A DNA stretch of 64,000 nucleotides from the NCBI RefSeq assembly GCF_025370935.1, contig NC_133473.1, forward strand, positions 21,889,073 to 21,953,072, read 5' to 3'. Below, piece after piece: positions 47,310-58,827 of this stretch. The DNA comes from Choristoneura fumiferana (taxonomy: Eukaryota; Arthropoda; Insecta; Lepidoptera; Tortricidae). Below the pieces are notes generated by a model. That model saw only the letters and a list, made by a program, of their open reading frames with translations. It ran no database searches and was not told the origin of the DNA. How positions within the stretch are numbered: position 1 is the stretch's first letter; the number at the start of each line of letters is the position of its first letter. The position numbers were made by a program, and so were the translations under genes.

Positions 47310-50300
47310 TCACAAGCTCTTAGCCTTCCTGTCCTTCAGTAGACTAGAGATAAAGAACTCCCCAGCTCTGTATGAAGACCTGACGAGGGGTCCGCTAGCC
47401 GTGTACAAGAACCCTAGCTCGTTGCCCACGCCCTCCCAGTGGGCGAACTTGGCCGGTGTCACGTACTCGAAGACTTTTAGGTGGCGTTTGGTCGGCTGCA
47501 TGTACTGGCCGAGAGTGAGGCAGTCGACGCCGACGGAGCGGAGGTCTGGAAGTGCAAAATGGGAGCGTTAATGGGACAAGATAGTCGCACACAAAGAACA
47601 AACACAAAAGTCACACAAATAACATAACTGACATAATGGTATGGCAATGGCACTTGGCATATCATAAACCAAACAAAAAAGGACTTTATGTCGAGATCAT
47701 AATTGTATGAGCATAATATTAACGATAAAATTAAAAACTCGACTGGTTAAAAAAAGCTGTTGATAAAAAAATAAGTCTAGTGGTTTAGAATCTAGTAGTA
47801 GAAGTCAGCTTAAAAGTAATAATAACACGTATACATTTAAAATGGGATAATTGGCATTGATCACATTTTTACAATGTGGTCTAATTCCAAAACCATTTCG
47901 AGGCATAGGTTTATTTAAAAAAAAAAAAACTTTATTTCAGACCAAACAAAAGTGCCTATTTTTTGTTAGTAGGATTGGTCTTACAAACTAGTGTTAAAAA
48001 TGTAGTACCTAGTTGTGTGTCTAATATTAACCTTTTCGACGCCAACGACTCATATATACGCACCGCAGGTTCCACGCCAACGACCTTTATATACGTCTAT
48101 TACTTCAATTCACAAGCAACCTTCGTGCGATTGCGTTTAGGTTCAATTTTAGACGTTACAATTCAGAAGCCTGGCGTATGGGTGATGTCTTTTGTATTTG
48201 ACGTGGCGGCGAAAAGGTTAAATCATTTTATATTTTTTTAGTTAAAAATACTTAATGATCGTATGTATATTGGCAAAATAACGTTTGGCCATTGTTTGAC
48301 TTTCATCGTACATAAACGTTATGCAACTAAACCGCCTGATTCAAACACTGTCACCTGACAGAAGACACCACGTTTTTTATAAATTTAATAATTGTATCGG
48401 GCAAAGATAAACAACAGTTTTTAACGCCATGGCAACTATGGTAAGCTATAATTCCGGTAACTAATGAATAGGATAAAAAATTTAAAACCCAACTAGAACC
48501 AAAATCCTTCAAATAGGTGTCTTAAATTCGCCTATTTTATGAAAAAAAAAATATATAAAAATAAAACATTATTTTTTTGAGACCAATGATAAATTAGCTT
48601 TATAGTCACAATATAATTTTTTTTAGACTGTTACCTTTCATCGTCTGTCGGACCTGTTCGTCAGTCTCCCCCAGTCCCAGCATGATGGAAGTCTTGGTGA
48701 TGAGCTCAGGGTTGAACTCCTTGGCTGTTTCCAGGACCTTAAGCGTTTGACGGTATCTGAGGACCAAATATGAAAAAAAAACATTTATAATATTCCAAAG
48801 GTAGGTAGGCCGCAAAATATGTTAAAACCATGAAAACCGTCATTTTGTTTTCAAAGTTTACTTTGTTTTTACCCGCGTTTGACGACTGTCCGTCCGTCTG
48901 TCTATGGCATTGTAGCTCTCAAACGAACGACCCAATATCGATGTGTTTTTTTTTTAGAAAACTTAGTTCGGTTTTAGTAGCTACATTTAATAAAAATGAG
49001 TTCAGCGGTTTTTAAGTAATTTAACTTTGAAATGACACTGCCAGGGGTTTTTCAACTTTTGAGTGATTAGGTTATACTCATGCTATTATACTTAATTTTT
49101 TTAGCATTAGAAAAAGGACAAAAAATCTTGACGGGTGTGTACTAGAATAGAGTTCTATAATAGTACTGTCAATAGAACCAGTGGAAACACACCTCTTGAC
49201 AAGTCTTTATTGAAAAACGTTTGTAAAAAATCAATAACTATTACTTATGATACCAAAAGCATGTTAATGATCATATGACTGACTTATTTTTTAAAAGTGT
49301 TTTCCAATAAAAAGACACGTCAAGATCGCTTACCTTCTTTATAACGCTAAAAAAACGAAGTATAGTCAAGTACAGTAGTAGTAGTACTCGAGGTATCCCA
49401 TCTTAGGCCTCTAGGTTGGCAACGCATCTGCAATACCCCTGGTATCTGGAGATGTTTATGGGCGGTGGTGATCTCTTACCATCAGGAGACCCACTTGCTC
49501 GTTTTCCATCCAGTCGAATAAAAAAAAGTCCTTTTATTTAATACTCATATTGAGTGTCATACTTCCTAGCGGTGACTGGTATCGTACAGTCCGCATCAAA
49601 AGTAGCTATACACTATATAGTAGCTATGCAAGAGTGGCAAATGTTTTAATGCGACAGAGTAAAAAAAATATGCGCTACTTTTGATGCTGACTTACCTATG
49701 GAATTCAAACACATCACAAAATGCACTAACGACAAAACAATGATCAATCTGTCACCGCTAGGAAGGATACTTCCTGGCAGGCACTATCTATTTCATTATG
49801 TAGCAGTGTTTTGAAAAATTTAGGTACTAAATTGTACGCTAATAAAAAAAAATCTACTAACCCTAGCTAGTTACGAAAAAACAGTGATCAATAGTATGCG
49901 GGCGCTATCTACTCCCCTATGTAGCAGTCGATTTTTCAAATTTCTTATGAATCAAAAAAAAATACGAGAAATGTACGCAATTGTACGCTAATTTAACAGT
50001 GGTGTGCGGTATCTACCAGAGAAGCTAGCTAAAAATTATAGACCGGAGTTTATGATAACTTACCCCGCTCTCCGATCCCTTACGAAAGGCGTGAGTCGTT
50101 CGACAGTCTCGATATTGTGCGCGAACACGTCCAGGCCGGAGTTCGCTATCGCTTCGATACACTCCCGGTTGCCCCTGAAGTCTGGTACTAGGCATTCCAC
50201 TAATATCTCTTTGTTCCTACAAAGAAATCATAATACTATTAAAATTATAAATTATAAAAGTTTTTGAGTATGTGTGTGTGTGTTTGCTAGGTACACTCAA

Positions 50301-53300
50301 GGGCATAAATATATGTGTGTTACCAAGATATTAAAAATATCTATACAACTTTAATAAGGCAACTGATTATAAGGTCGATGTACTTATACATGGCTGTTTA
50401 GATATTTATGTTCTTGATTGTTTTGACTGTACTCCTTCTCGTACAGGTTGGACGGATTTGGTTTGTTAGGCTTTATATCTGGAATAACACATAAGCTACT
50501 TTTAATTCCAATATTCCCACGGGATGCATAAACTCTCAAAATGTTAATTGCTGTCTAGTCTAGAGACATCAAATTTTGTACGGTTATTCGTCATACAACG
50601 TAAATGAAGACCATCGTGTATTTTTTGGGAATTCCCAGGGGAATTTACTAATATCTTGAAATTTCAATTCGACTGCCAGATCTAAGGGTTTTCGCGAGTG
50701 ATGCCGCGGGTAAAAACTAGTGAAATATTTGCCGGAGGCCAAAAAAAAAATTAATTTAATGAGAGTTATACTTCGCAACCTACCGGTACACCAAAAATGT
50801 TTATTTGAAGGGATGTTTACAAAAACAACATAACTAACATTTTTGGCGGATTTGGTATTATAGTGTTCGTCTAAGAAGGAGCTACAAGTAACGCAAATGA
50901 TATTCTCCAAAAATGACCCCATTTCTCCTAAACTGTTACCTTAAAATACACCCATTTTACAAAAACTACATAACTATACTATTTTTATAGGTAGCGATGA
51001 CAGCCGTGTGGTGTCGGGTTGGAATTACACCTCTCCATTTCTTCCGTAGTCATACTTGTTAGAGACAAAATGCTGCACTTCGTGAAGAAAGCAAGCCGCT
51101 TTGCACAGTGATAGTACAGACTAAACTGAGTGATTTGACTCGCAGCAGCGGAAGTTTCACCCCTTAGGAACAGAGATGGCGCCACTTCTTTAAAAAATTT
51201 CAAAAAATTCTACAAGCTAAAGTAATAAACCGATTTCAATGTTTAATATTTCAAATGAGAGCCTATTATATACTTACTTATAAAAAATACAAAAAAAATA
51301 TTTACAAAAAACTTTTGTCAAAAAACGCCATCTTAAGTTTTTTTTTCTTACCTGATTTTGTAGTTTTACTTGATTGCTTAAAAAACTGTATGCAACATGA
51401 ATGGTTTAATGCATGTACATATTACTGAGTACATAACAAGTATTTTAAAAAAAATCCGACACCGATACCTATCATATTTAACGAAATATGACAGTTTAAA
51501 TGTGAGCACAAATTTCTTTAAAAAATATTTCAAAAAATTCTACAAGCTAAAGTAATAGACCGATTTCAATGTTTAATATCTCAAATTAAAGCTCATAACA
51601 TTCATTATTTAAAAAAAAAATAAAAAAAATATTTACTGAAAACTTTTGGCAAAAAACACCATCTCAAATTTTTTTTCTTACCTGATGGTAGTTTAAATTT
51701 GATTTCTTAAAAAAACTGTATGCAACATGAATGGTTTAATGCATATACATGTTACTGAGTACATAATAAGTATTTAAAAAAAAAATTGACACCGATACCT
51801 ATCATATTTCACGAAATATGAAAGTTTAAATGTGAGCACAAATTTCTTAAAAAAAATTCAATAAATTCTACAAGCTAACTAATAAACCGATTTAAATGTT
51901 TAATATCCCAACTCAAAGCTCATAAAATTCATTACGTAGAAAAAATTATTAAAAAAATATTTACTGAAAAATTTTGGCAAAAAACGCCATGCGATACATG
52001 CGTTGTGGTGTCGTCGGGTCAGCTTACCATGCACTGCCCAGTGTAAATCCTGCAAAGGTGGCTGTACAAATCAAAGTAAGTTAATAAAATTCAATGCAGG
52101 GTTATTTAGTATGCTGACCACTGATTTCCACAGGTTAGCACAAAATTTTACATCTAATGGTAATCAACTAGGCACAAAATAATTCAACAGTAATTACAGC
52201 AACACAGTCCGTGTCTAAAAGATCTGTGATTTTGTAGTATTGGAATAGCACAAGTACTTCAAAATGACTTTTCCTTTTCAGTTCTACATCTGCCGATGAA
52301 CCCGAAGAGGACTTATAGGTTTTAACTTAAATATTTGATGAACATTGATGTTCATAGTCTTTTATTTCAAATGTGACATATCTATAAGCTGTAGCCCTAC
52401 CTATCACATAAAAAGCTAATTTTTAAATAAATTCGCCACCTACTAAGCAATATATATTACATCTCAGAATCAACTATGCCGGAACGGTATAGTTTTTATT
52501 TATTGTCTTAATAATTACTAATTTTAAAGTAATTATATTTTTCGTAACACCAGGAAAAAACTTTTTTTTTAATAAATTAGGTAATTTCGTTCTTCTTTTC
52601 ATTTAACATTAAACATTATAATCAGAGTACTAGTTTCACTTGAAGATTTCGTTGAAATTTATTTGTAAGAAAAGCGTGCACAATTAAACTTAAATATTTC
52701 GTGAAGTATGAAGGGTATCGGTGTAGGTTTTTTTTTATAATACTTGTTATTTACTCAGAAATTATATAAGTATGCATTAACCATTCATGTTGCATACAAC
52801 ATACAATGTTTTTAAGCAATCAAGTAAAAACTACCAATCAGGTAAGAAATAAAAAATTAAGATGGCGTTTTTTTGCCAAAATTTTTCAGTAAATATTTTT
52901 TTAATATTTTTTTCTACGTAATGAATTTTATGAGCTTTGAGTTGGGATATTAAACATTTAAATCGGTTTATTAGTTTTAGCTTGTAGAATTATTGAATTT
53001 TTTTTAAAGAAATTTGTGCTCACATTAAACTTTCATATTTCGTGAAATATGATAGGTATCGTGTCAATTTTTTTTTTAAATACTTATTATGTACTCAGTA
53101 ACATGTATATGCATTAAACCATTCATGTTGCATACAGTTTTTTTAAGAAATCAAATTTAAACTACCAATCAGGTAAGAAAAAAAAAATTGAGATGGTGTT
53201 TTTTGCCAAAAGTTTTCAGTAAATATTTTTTATATTTTTTTGTAAATAATGAATGTTATGAGCTTTAATTTGAGATATTAAACATTGAAATCGGTCTATT

Positions 53301-56300
53301 ACTTTAGCTTGTAGATTTTTGAAATATTTTTAAAGAAATTTGTGCTCACATTTAAACTGTCATATTTCGTTAAATATGATAGGTATCGGTGTCGGATTTT
53401 TTTAAAATACTTGTTATGTACTCAGATAATATGTACATGCATTAAACCATTCATGTTGCATACAGTTTTTTTAAGCAATCAAGTAAAAAACTACAAATCA
53501 GGTAGAAAAAAAAAAACTTAAGATGGCGTTTTTTGACAAAAGTTTTTTGTAAATATTTTTTTGTATTTTTTTATAAGTAACGTATATAATAGGCTCTCAT
53601 TTGAAATATTAAACATTGAAATCGGTTTATTACTTTAGCTTGTAGAATTTTTGAAATATTTTTTAAAGAAGTGGCGCCATCTCTGTTCCTAAGGGGTGAA
53701 CTTCCGCTGCTGCGAGTCAAATCACTCAGTTTAGTCTGTACTATCACTGTGCAAAGCGGCTTGCTTTCTTCACGAAGTGCAGCATCCGGCCAAAAAATGG
53801 CCTTAACAAGTATGACTACGTGGATGTCGTAAGAGGCGACTGAGGATATAGGTTAAGGTATAACCGTAGGCGACAGGCTAGCAAGCTGTCACTATTGTAC
53901 CATTTTGTCAATCTTAAAATCTAAAATTGCAGAAAGTGGTCCGAAGCGGTAACGTTTCGTGTGCTCTGCCTACCCCATTTGGGAATACAGGTGTGTTGTT
54001 TGTGTGTGTGTTAATAGACATTTCGTTTTTTTTCGTTTCCTGTAAAATTATATTTAGCGTAGTTATGTTTTTTTTGTAAACATCCCTCCATTTTAATCAT
54101 GGTCAGTACGTTAGCGAAGTCCCCGCAAAAGTTTTTTGAGAACGGCTGTCGTAGACGATAGAAGAAAATAAAAAATGGCTTACTGTTTTTTGATTTCTCG
54201 AACAGTTTCAGCGAAGTGTGCCGATCCGCCGTCGGGTAAATCTGTAAATTTAGTTAAAATACAAAGTTTTAAAAATAGGAGACTTCTACTGCGCTAATTT
54301 GTAGGTGCCTCTGAATATCCAGTATCACAGTGTGTACAGTGTGGAAGTGACGGAACTGCATGAACACACATTACTTGCATAAACATGCGGTAGCTATCAT
54401 AAGGTCGCGGGTGAGCAAAGTAATTGTTTCAGTTTAGCGTACTTTGAGCAGCGGTGAGGAGAGCATGCGATAAAATCGTGACGCTTACGGCACGTCACTG
54501 CGATTCCGTACCGTCTCCGTATTTTAAGCAGCGGTATGGTCGCTCCTAAATTCGATGTACAGTCACATCACCAGCACCAATATCTGACACAACAAGCGTG
54601 CATAATTTTTTTTTTTTTTTTATTCGACTGGATGGCAAACGAGCAAGTGGGTCTCCTGATAGTAAGAGATGCGTTGCCAACCTAGGGGCCTAAGATGGGA
54701 TACCTCAAGTGCCAGTAATTTCACCGGCTGTCTTACTCTCCACGCCGAAAAACAACAGTGCAAGCACTGCTGCTTCACGGCAGGATTAGCGAGCAAGATG
54801 GTGGTAGCAATCCGGGCGGACCTTGCACAAGGTCCTACCACCTGCAAAATATCTGATACAATTCTATTTTTATGGCCGGTAGGATTTGTCAGATACTTTT
54901 GCACGCTCTGCTGTGGCAGATATTTAATGCCGGTGACTGTACCATGGTACCATGAGCCAAATAAGTGGTCTATCAATTTTTAAACAAGTTACTTCAACTT
55001 CAACTTTTTAGCTTAGTGGCAATCGGTCGCTTTTGGTTAACAAACAATCAAATGAATATTATGTTGCTAAAGTCAAACTTTCAAGTTGACAGGCACATCT
55101 ATTGGCATTATTGTTTTATAACATGCAAACGATTATCAACTATCAGGTGGTAGACCACATATTTGGCTGATGGTAAAATTTGTGCTTTATACAGTACATT
55201 CGGCAATTATTTTCAGTATTAATTTGTTCTTTACAATTATAAAGTATGTTCAGCCGTTATTCTTAGTGTTAATTTGTTCTTTATAAAGTACATTCGGCCG
55301 TTTAGTGTCAATTTTTGTTCTTCATAAAGTACTCAAGGACTCACAAAGGTATTGGCTCACCATCTCTGTCCACGGAGGTCAGCACGATGTACCCCAGCCC
55401 CCACTGGCCGATGGCATGCGCGGTGTTCCGGGGTTCGGCCGCGTCGAGCGGCGGCGGCGCGCGGGACGTCTTCACCGAGCAAAACATGCACCCACGGGTA
55501 CATGTGTCACCCATCAGCTGGGGAAATACGAGATTTTTTAGAAAACGTCACTATCCCAGCCTGTATATGCCACACTGCTGGGCACAGGCCTTCATTTAGA
55601 ATAAATGCACCGTAGTTACCTTTAACACTACCCCCCTCCCTCTATCATCACCACCATGTCAGCAAAGACATCCACTGCTGGACATAGGCCTCCCCAAGGC
55701 TCTCCACTCAGATCGGTCTTGTGCTTTCCGCATCCACCGCGAGCCCTCTATCTTAACCAGGTTGTTGCTCCATCTTTTTGGAGGCCTACAGAAAGGACCG
55801 CTGAATAGGCGCCTTAACCCTCCATATGCATAACTTATCAACATCATCATCAGCCGGAAGATGTCCACTGCTGAACAAAGGCCTCCCCCTTTAAACGCCA
55901 CAGTGAACGACGCCACTTACATCAACCGGTTTCCAGCAACTAACACAATGTCATCAGTCCACCTGGTGGGAGGCCTGCCAACGCTTCGCCTTCCGGTCGT
56001 ATATAACTTATATCTTACATCTAATTCAGCGGTTCTTAACCTTTTAGTCCGGAGGGACCATTTGACAAAATTTCTGTCTTGCCATGGACCCCAACTGTTT
56101 GAAGGTAAGATACGGTAAAAGTAAAATTGAAAATGAATTAACAGTTGCGACCGCTACTTGACTGGCGCGTCGTTTTGCCAATTCGTTGTTGATGGCTTCG
56201 CGGACTACTTCAAGTTCTTCCAGGGACCACCACCGGTTAAGAACCACTGATCTATGCTATTAACTGCAAGTTTTACCATGATGGTAGCAGTAGACATGCC

Positions 56301-58827
56301 CTGCTTGCCCCCGCTCCAGCACTCCCCAATGTTGGGACAGCGGGCCTCCTCACACACTGTGCTTAGCTTCAAACTCCGCAGCTGCTGCTTTATCTCACTG
56401 AACTTGGACCCTGAAATTTGGAATAGTCCGGTATAAGCTTGAATGTTAAAGAGAAAAATGAAAGAAAGAAATATTATTGGTCAAAATGTTTATGGGTGAT
56501 GGGAGATGGATAAGGCCTTTGCGAAGTCGTTGAAATGTTACAGTAATTTAAGCAATAAATGTTCTGTGAAATATTGGTCATAGTCACATCAGATCAAAAA
56601 ATATATATATGTTTGTGTATCCCTCTCTTATCTATATTTAAGTTAAATTAATATTGTTTTTCTCTATAAGTGATTTTTGATAATTGTGCGAGAAAGGGAA
56701 GTTGACTGTATAGAAATTTCGAAAGAGCAACGAGAGGAAATTCGGGATGGTGAAGGAACGTGCCGGAAGCAAAATATGGCGTCCGCGACAAATTAATAAA
56801 TAAAATGAAAAAGCACGCGAAAGAATAGCTGCTGTAGGAAGCTCTCACCTGAGAACTCCTCGTCTGCTGCAGGCAGGATCTTAGGGCGTCGGTAACGGGC
56901 ACTGTTGGCTCGAAGTCTTCAGCTCCTCCGAATCACTGTTAACTCTTACCTCTGGTGTCGTACTTAGCCTTCAGATCAGCGCAGGGTGCAGGAGGCTTCA
57001 GCAGCAGCACTGAGCTTACGTTGAATTTAAAAACTACGGTTTGAAGGAAGCTTGTAAAGTTTGGGCAGCGTACGGCTGTTACAATTCAAATTCTTCAAAT
57101 AATATTAAAAAATAGAGAATTAAATGGCCCTCCAGCTGACTGGTTTTGTTGTCGAAAAAGTGGAGGGAGCGGTTATTCGGATGTCGGTAGTTATAACAAT
57201 TAAGGTGTGGCCACCGTGAATAAAAAACATTAGGAGGTAAAGGCTCCTGACATCTGGCAATACTGAACAATAATCTTATGAAAATAAATATCTTAACCAT
57301 ATTATATTAGATATGAGGGAGAATCCTAGACCAACTTAATTTATTTAAAATTAAATAAAAATAATAAACATATTTTTGAATTAGGTAACTTCACAAATAT
57401 ATTTTAATAAATAAATGATAATTAATCCATACTAATATTATAAATGCGAAAGTGTGTGCTTGTATGTTTGTGAAAACCATATCCAAACCGAAAATCATAA
57501 TGTGAACAACATGCAATCATATTTATAAAAAATACTGTAAACAGAACTCTTTTTGCGTATACCTTTACTTGCCCGAATATCACTTGCCATACCAACATTT
57601 GCCATAAAATATATAGAACCGTGCTGTTTTCAGGATTTATTTAAATGTCATCTTATAGAATGCAGCAGGTTAGGTTAGTTTAATATCAACTCTGAAGAAA
57701 ATACTATTTGAGAAAAAAAATACTTTAAGTATGGCAAATGAAAGTTATGGAAAATGATACATGATACATATAATGAGCATATGAAATTCGGGCAAACAAT
57801 AGAGATCTCTTTTTGATAATTTTGGATGTTTATTAATTGCCCTTAAATTTTTATACCACTATTGAATCTCAGAAATTTGTTGTTCAAACTTGCTAATGTA
57901 CAGTCACCATCAGATATTTCAGAACAGCCGAGGTAATCGAAAAATATCAGAACATGCACTTTATTCTTAAGGCATTAGAATTCATGTTTAAATATTTTGA
58001 TCACTTTGGCCACTGCAAAGTACCTGTACTACCTATAAGTTTTGAGGAGGATATTGATTATTTTTGTTAGTAAAGAAGCTGATCCATGGGCGTAGCCACG
58101 GAGGGGCAGGGTGGGGCGCTTGCCCCACCCTGGGTCTGACCTGCAAGGTAACTAACCAAACCTAAAAAATTAAATTATCTAGGTACTAACTACAAGCTTG
58201 CTCATTGGCGTATCTAGGGTTATTTTCCAGGGGGGGCCTGGCCTGGATTTTTGTGTGAAGATATCAGTATTCTAGAATTTCCCATCAGTAGTCCAACATC
58301 TTGGGGTGTGCACGGCACACCCGCCCCCCCCCCCCCCCTCTATATTGCTAGTTACGTATTATTTCAGACTACTGCCCCACCCTGAGCCCATGGCTGGCTA
58401 CGCCCATAGCTGATACAATTTTTACCTGTAGGTATAGAGGTTTTAAGCCATGGAGGAAGCCTTAACCTTTCTTGTTCCCCCTTCTCTCTCTTCAGCTTGC
58501 CTTCATACTCATTCCAGTCTTTTGGCCTGTCCTCCGCTATGAACTCCGACAGGCCTGGCCCTTCACGAAGCTTCTCCCGGATTGCGTCCAATTTCGCTGT
58601 ATGCTTACATCTCTGGAACTTAATAAAAACACAATGTATATTGTTCTTGAATAAATAAATGAAATGAAATGAAACAATAATATTAAAAACATGATTGAAA
58701 AATGATACCTAATTTCGTCATTCCACGACATATAAACTTTTGGTTGGATATTTTTCGAGATGTAAGTGTAGGTACTTACTTCTTGATTTCGGTTCACTAA
58801 GCAAGATTTTATAGAATTACGAAACAT
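47310..58827 (-). CDS. LIAS: Lipoyl synthase, mitochondrial (eight coding exons)
   Basis: Exons on the minus strand: 58827-58780, 58612-58426, 56410-56277, 55517-55361, 54241-54184, 50216-50064, 48756-48635 and 47545-47310. All borders are GT-AG and phases match, giving 364 residues, normal length. The enzyme is a radical-SAM protein that inserts two sulfurs into the octanoyl group on lipoyl carrier proteins in the mitochondrion. Visible hallmarks: auxiliary cluster cysteines CEEARCPNIGEC (residues 98-109), radical-SAM cluster CTRGCMFC (C129, C133, C136), 'VECLVPDFRGN', 'TKTSIMLGLGETDEQV', 'QYMQPTKRHLKV' and the C-terminal RSSY (342-345), whose serine ligates the auxiliary cluster. The basic, Asn/Ser-rich N-terminus fits a targeting peptide. 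The 58-bp exon 5 (54184-54241, 'LPDGGSAHFAETVREIKK') is easily missed and is needed to keep the frame. Introns hold many transposons, including a 2.8-kb foldback element. Head-to-head with the gene at 59836. Confidence 0.97.
48031..48217. repeat. piggyBac-type MITE in LIAS intron 7
   Basis: TTAA at 48027-48030 and 48218-48221 flank inverted ends 'ccttttcgacgccaacg' and 'cgtggcggcgaaaagg'. 187 bp. The termini resemble the element at 46925-47041. Confidence 0.85.
49394..49530 (+). repeat. Retroposon copy in LIAS intron 6
   Basis: Plus-strand copy of the 'gactggatggcaaacgagc' family, seen here as 'gctcgttttccatccagtcg', ending in an A-run ('aataaaaaaa'). 5'-truncated at 'ggtatcccatcttaggcct'. 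Confidence 0.75.
49588..49692. repeat. Palindromic MITE ('agtccgcatcaaaagtagc')
   Basis: The left end 'agtccgcatcaaaagtagc' and right end 'gcgctacttttgatgctgact' are inverted; about 105 bp. Confidence 0.7.
50444..50720 (+). mobile_element. Helitron 3' fragment with a single satellite-type monomer
   Basis: Ends 'gcgggtaaaaaCTAG' before a T, like the Helitron at 20970. It contains one copy of the monomer's hallmark in reverse ('aacacataagctacttttaattccaatattcccacggga'). The 5' terminus is missing. It lies in LIAS intron 5, just upstream (in gene sense) of exon 6. Confidence 0.75.
51045..53820. mobile_element. 2.8-kb foldback element with tandem units in each arm, in LIAS intron 5
   Basis: The outermost arm 'cgtagtcatacttgtt' (51045) is inverted at 53805-53820. 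The arms share 'gtgaagaaagcaagccgctttgc', 'gatttgactcgcagcagcgg' and 'cagagatggcgccacttc'. Inside each arm a ~330-base unit ('aaattctacaagctaaagtaat', 'acgccatcttaag', 'gcaacatgaatggtttaatgc', 'atacctatcatatttaacg') repeats about three times on the left and more on the right. The single-copy centre is roughly 52000-52640. Confidence 0.85.
51987..52074 (+). pseudogene. Possible transposon ORF remnant with cysteine cluster, centre of the foldback element
   Basis: One frame reads 'WCRRVSLPCTAQCKSCKGGC' and ends near a GTAAGT. Spaced cysteines of this kind are common at the C-termini of transposon proteins. A later short open stretch ending at a TAG at 52316-52318 encodes an acidic tail ('TSADEPEEDL'), but its phase does not match the donor, so the link is unproven. 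Confidence 0.3.
54558..54942. repeat. Palindromic MITE interrupted by a retroposon (LIAS intron 4)
   Basis: The outer MITE ('tacagtcacatcaccagcacc' to 'gccggtgactgta') is the family of 1834-1968. The retroposon at 54606-54846 interrupts it after 'gcgtgcataa'. Confidence 0.8.
54606..54846 (-). repeat. Retroposon nested in the MITE
   Basis: A T-run, 'attcgactggatggcaaacgag' through to 'caaggtcctaccacctgc'. It lacks the 'atcaccaccgcccataaac' segment found in the other copies, an internal deletion at about 54669. Confidence 0.8.
55640..56015 (-). repeat. Two adjoining retroposon fragments in LIAS intron 3
   Basis: 'gacatccactgctggacatagg' (55668) and 'gatgtccactgctgaacaaagg' (55860) are two copies of the same dispersed lepidopteran repeat; the second continues to 'ccacctggtgggaggcctgcc'. 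5'-truncated, no coding content. Confidence 0.65.
56027..56249. repeat. hAT-type MITE, 27 bases from LIAS exon 3
   Basis: Inverted ends 'cagcggttcttaacctttt' and 'aaccggttaagaaccactg' match the CAGnGGTTCT form of hAT termini. The flanks 'atctaatt' and 'atctatgc' are a decayed 8-base duplication. The element stops 27 bases short of the exon 3 edge at 56277, on the donor side. Confidence 0.8.
57426..57475 (+). repeat. Helitron 5'-end fragment
   Basis: 'A|tccatactaatattataaatg' then 'cgaaagtgtgt' is the 5' terminus shared with the Helitrons at 20970 and 63299; the rest is missing. Confidence 0.65.
57550..57800. repeat. Inverted-repeat element ('tttacttgcccgaat')
   Basis: 'tttacttgcccgaatatcac' at the left is loosely inverted as 'atgaaattcgggcaaac' at the right. 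'tttgccataaaatatatag' links it to 35151-35250. LIAS intron 2. Confidence 0.5.
58086..58407. repeat. Inverted-repeat DNA element 18 bases from LIAS exon 2
   Basis: Inverted ends 'atgggcgtagcca' and 'tggctacgcccat'. It contains 'gggtggggcgcttgccccaccc', a strong hairpin, and a C-run at 58322-58338. The exon 2 donor is at 58425. Confidence 0.75.

Noticed and set aside
54620..54976. 118-codon minus-strand open frame and its plus-strand partner
   Set aside because: It is entirely within the retroposon and the MITE; the same peptide appears at 4421-4627 in another copy of the repeat.
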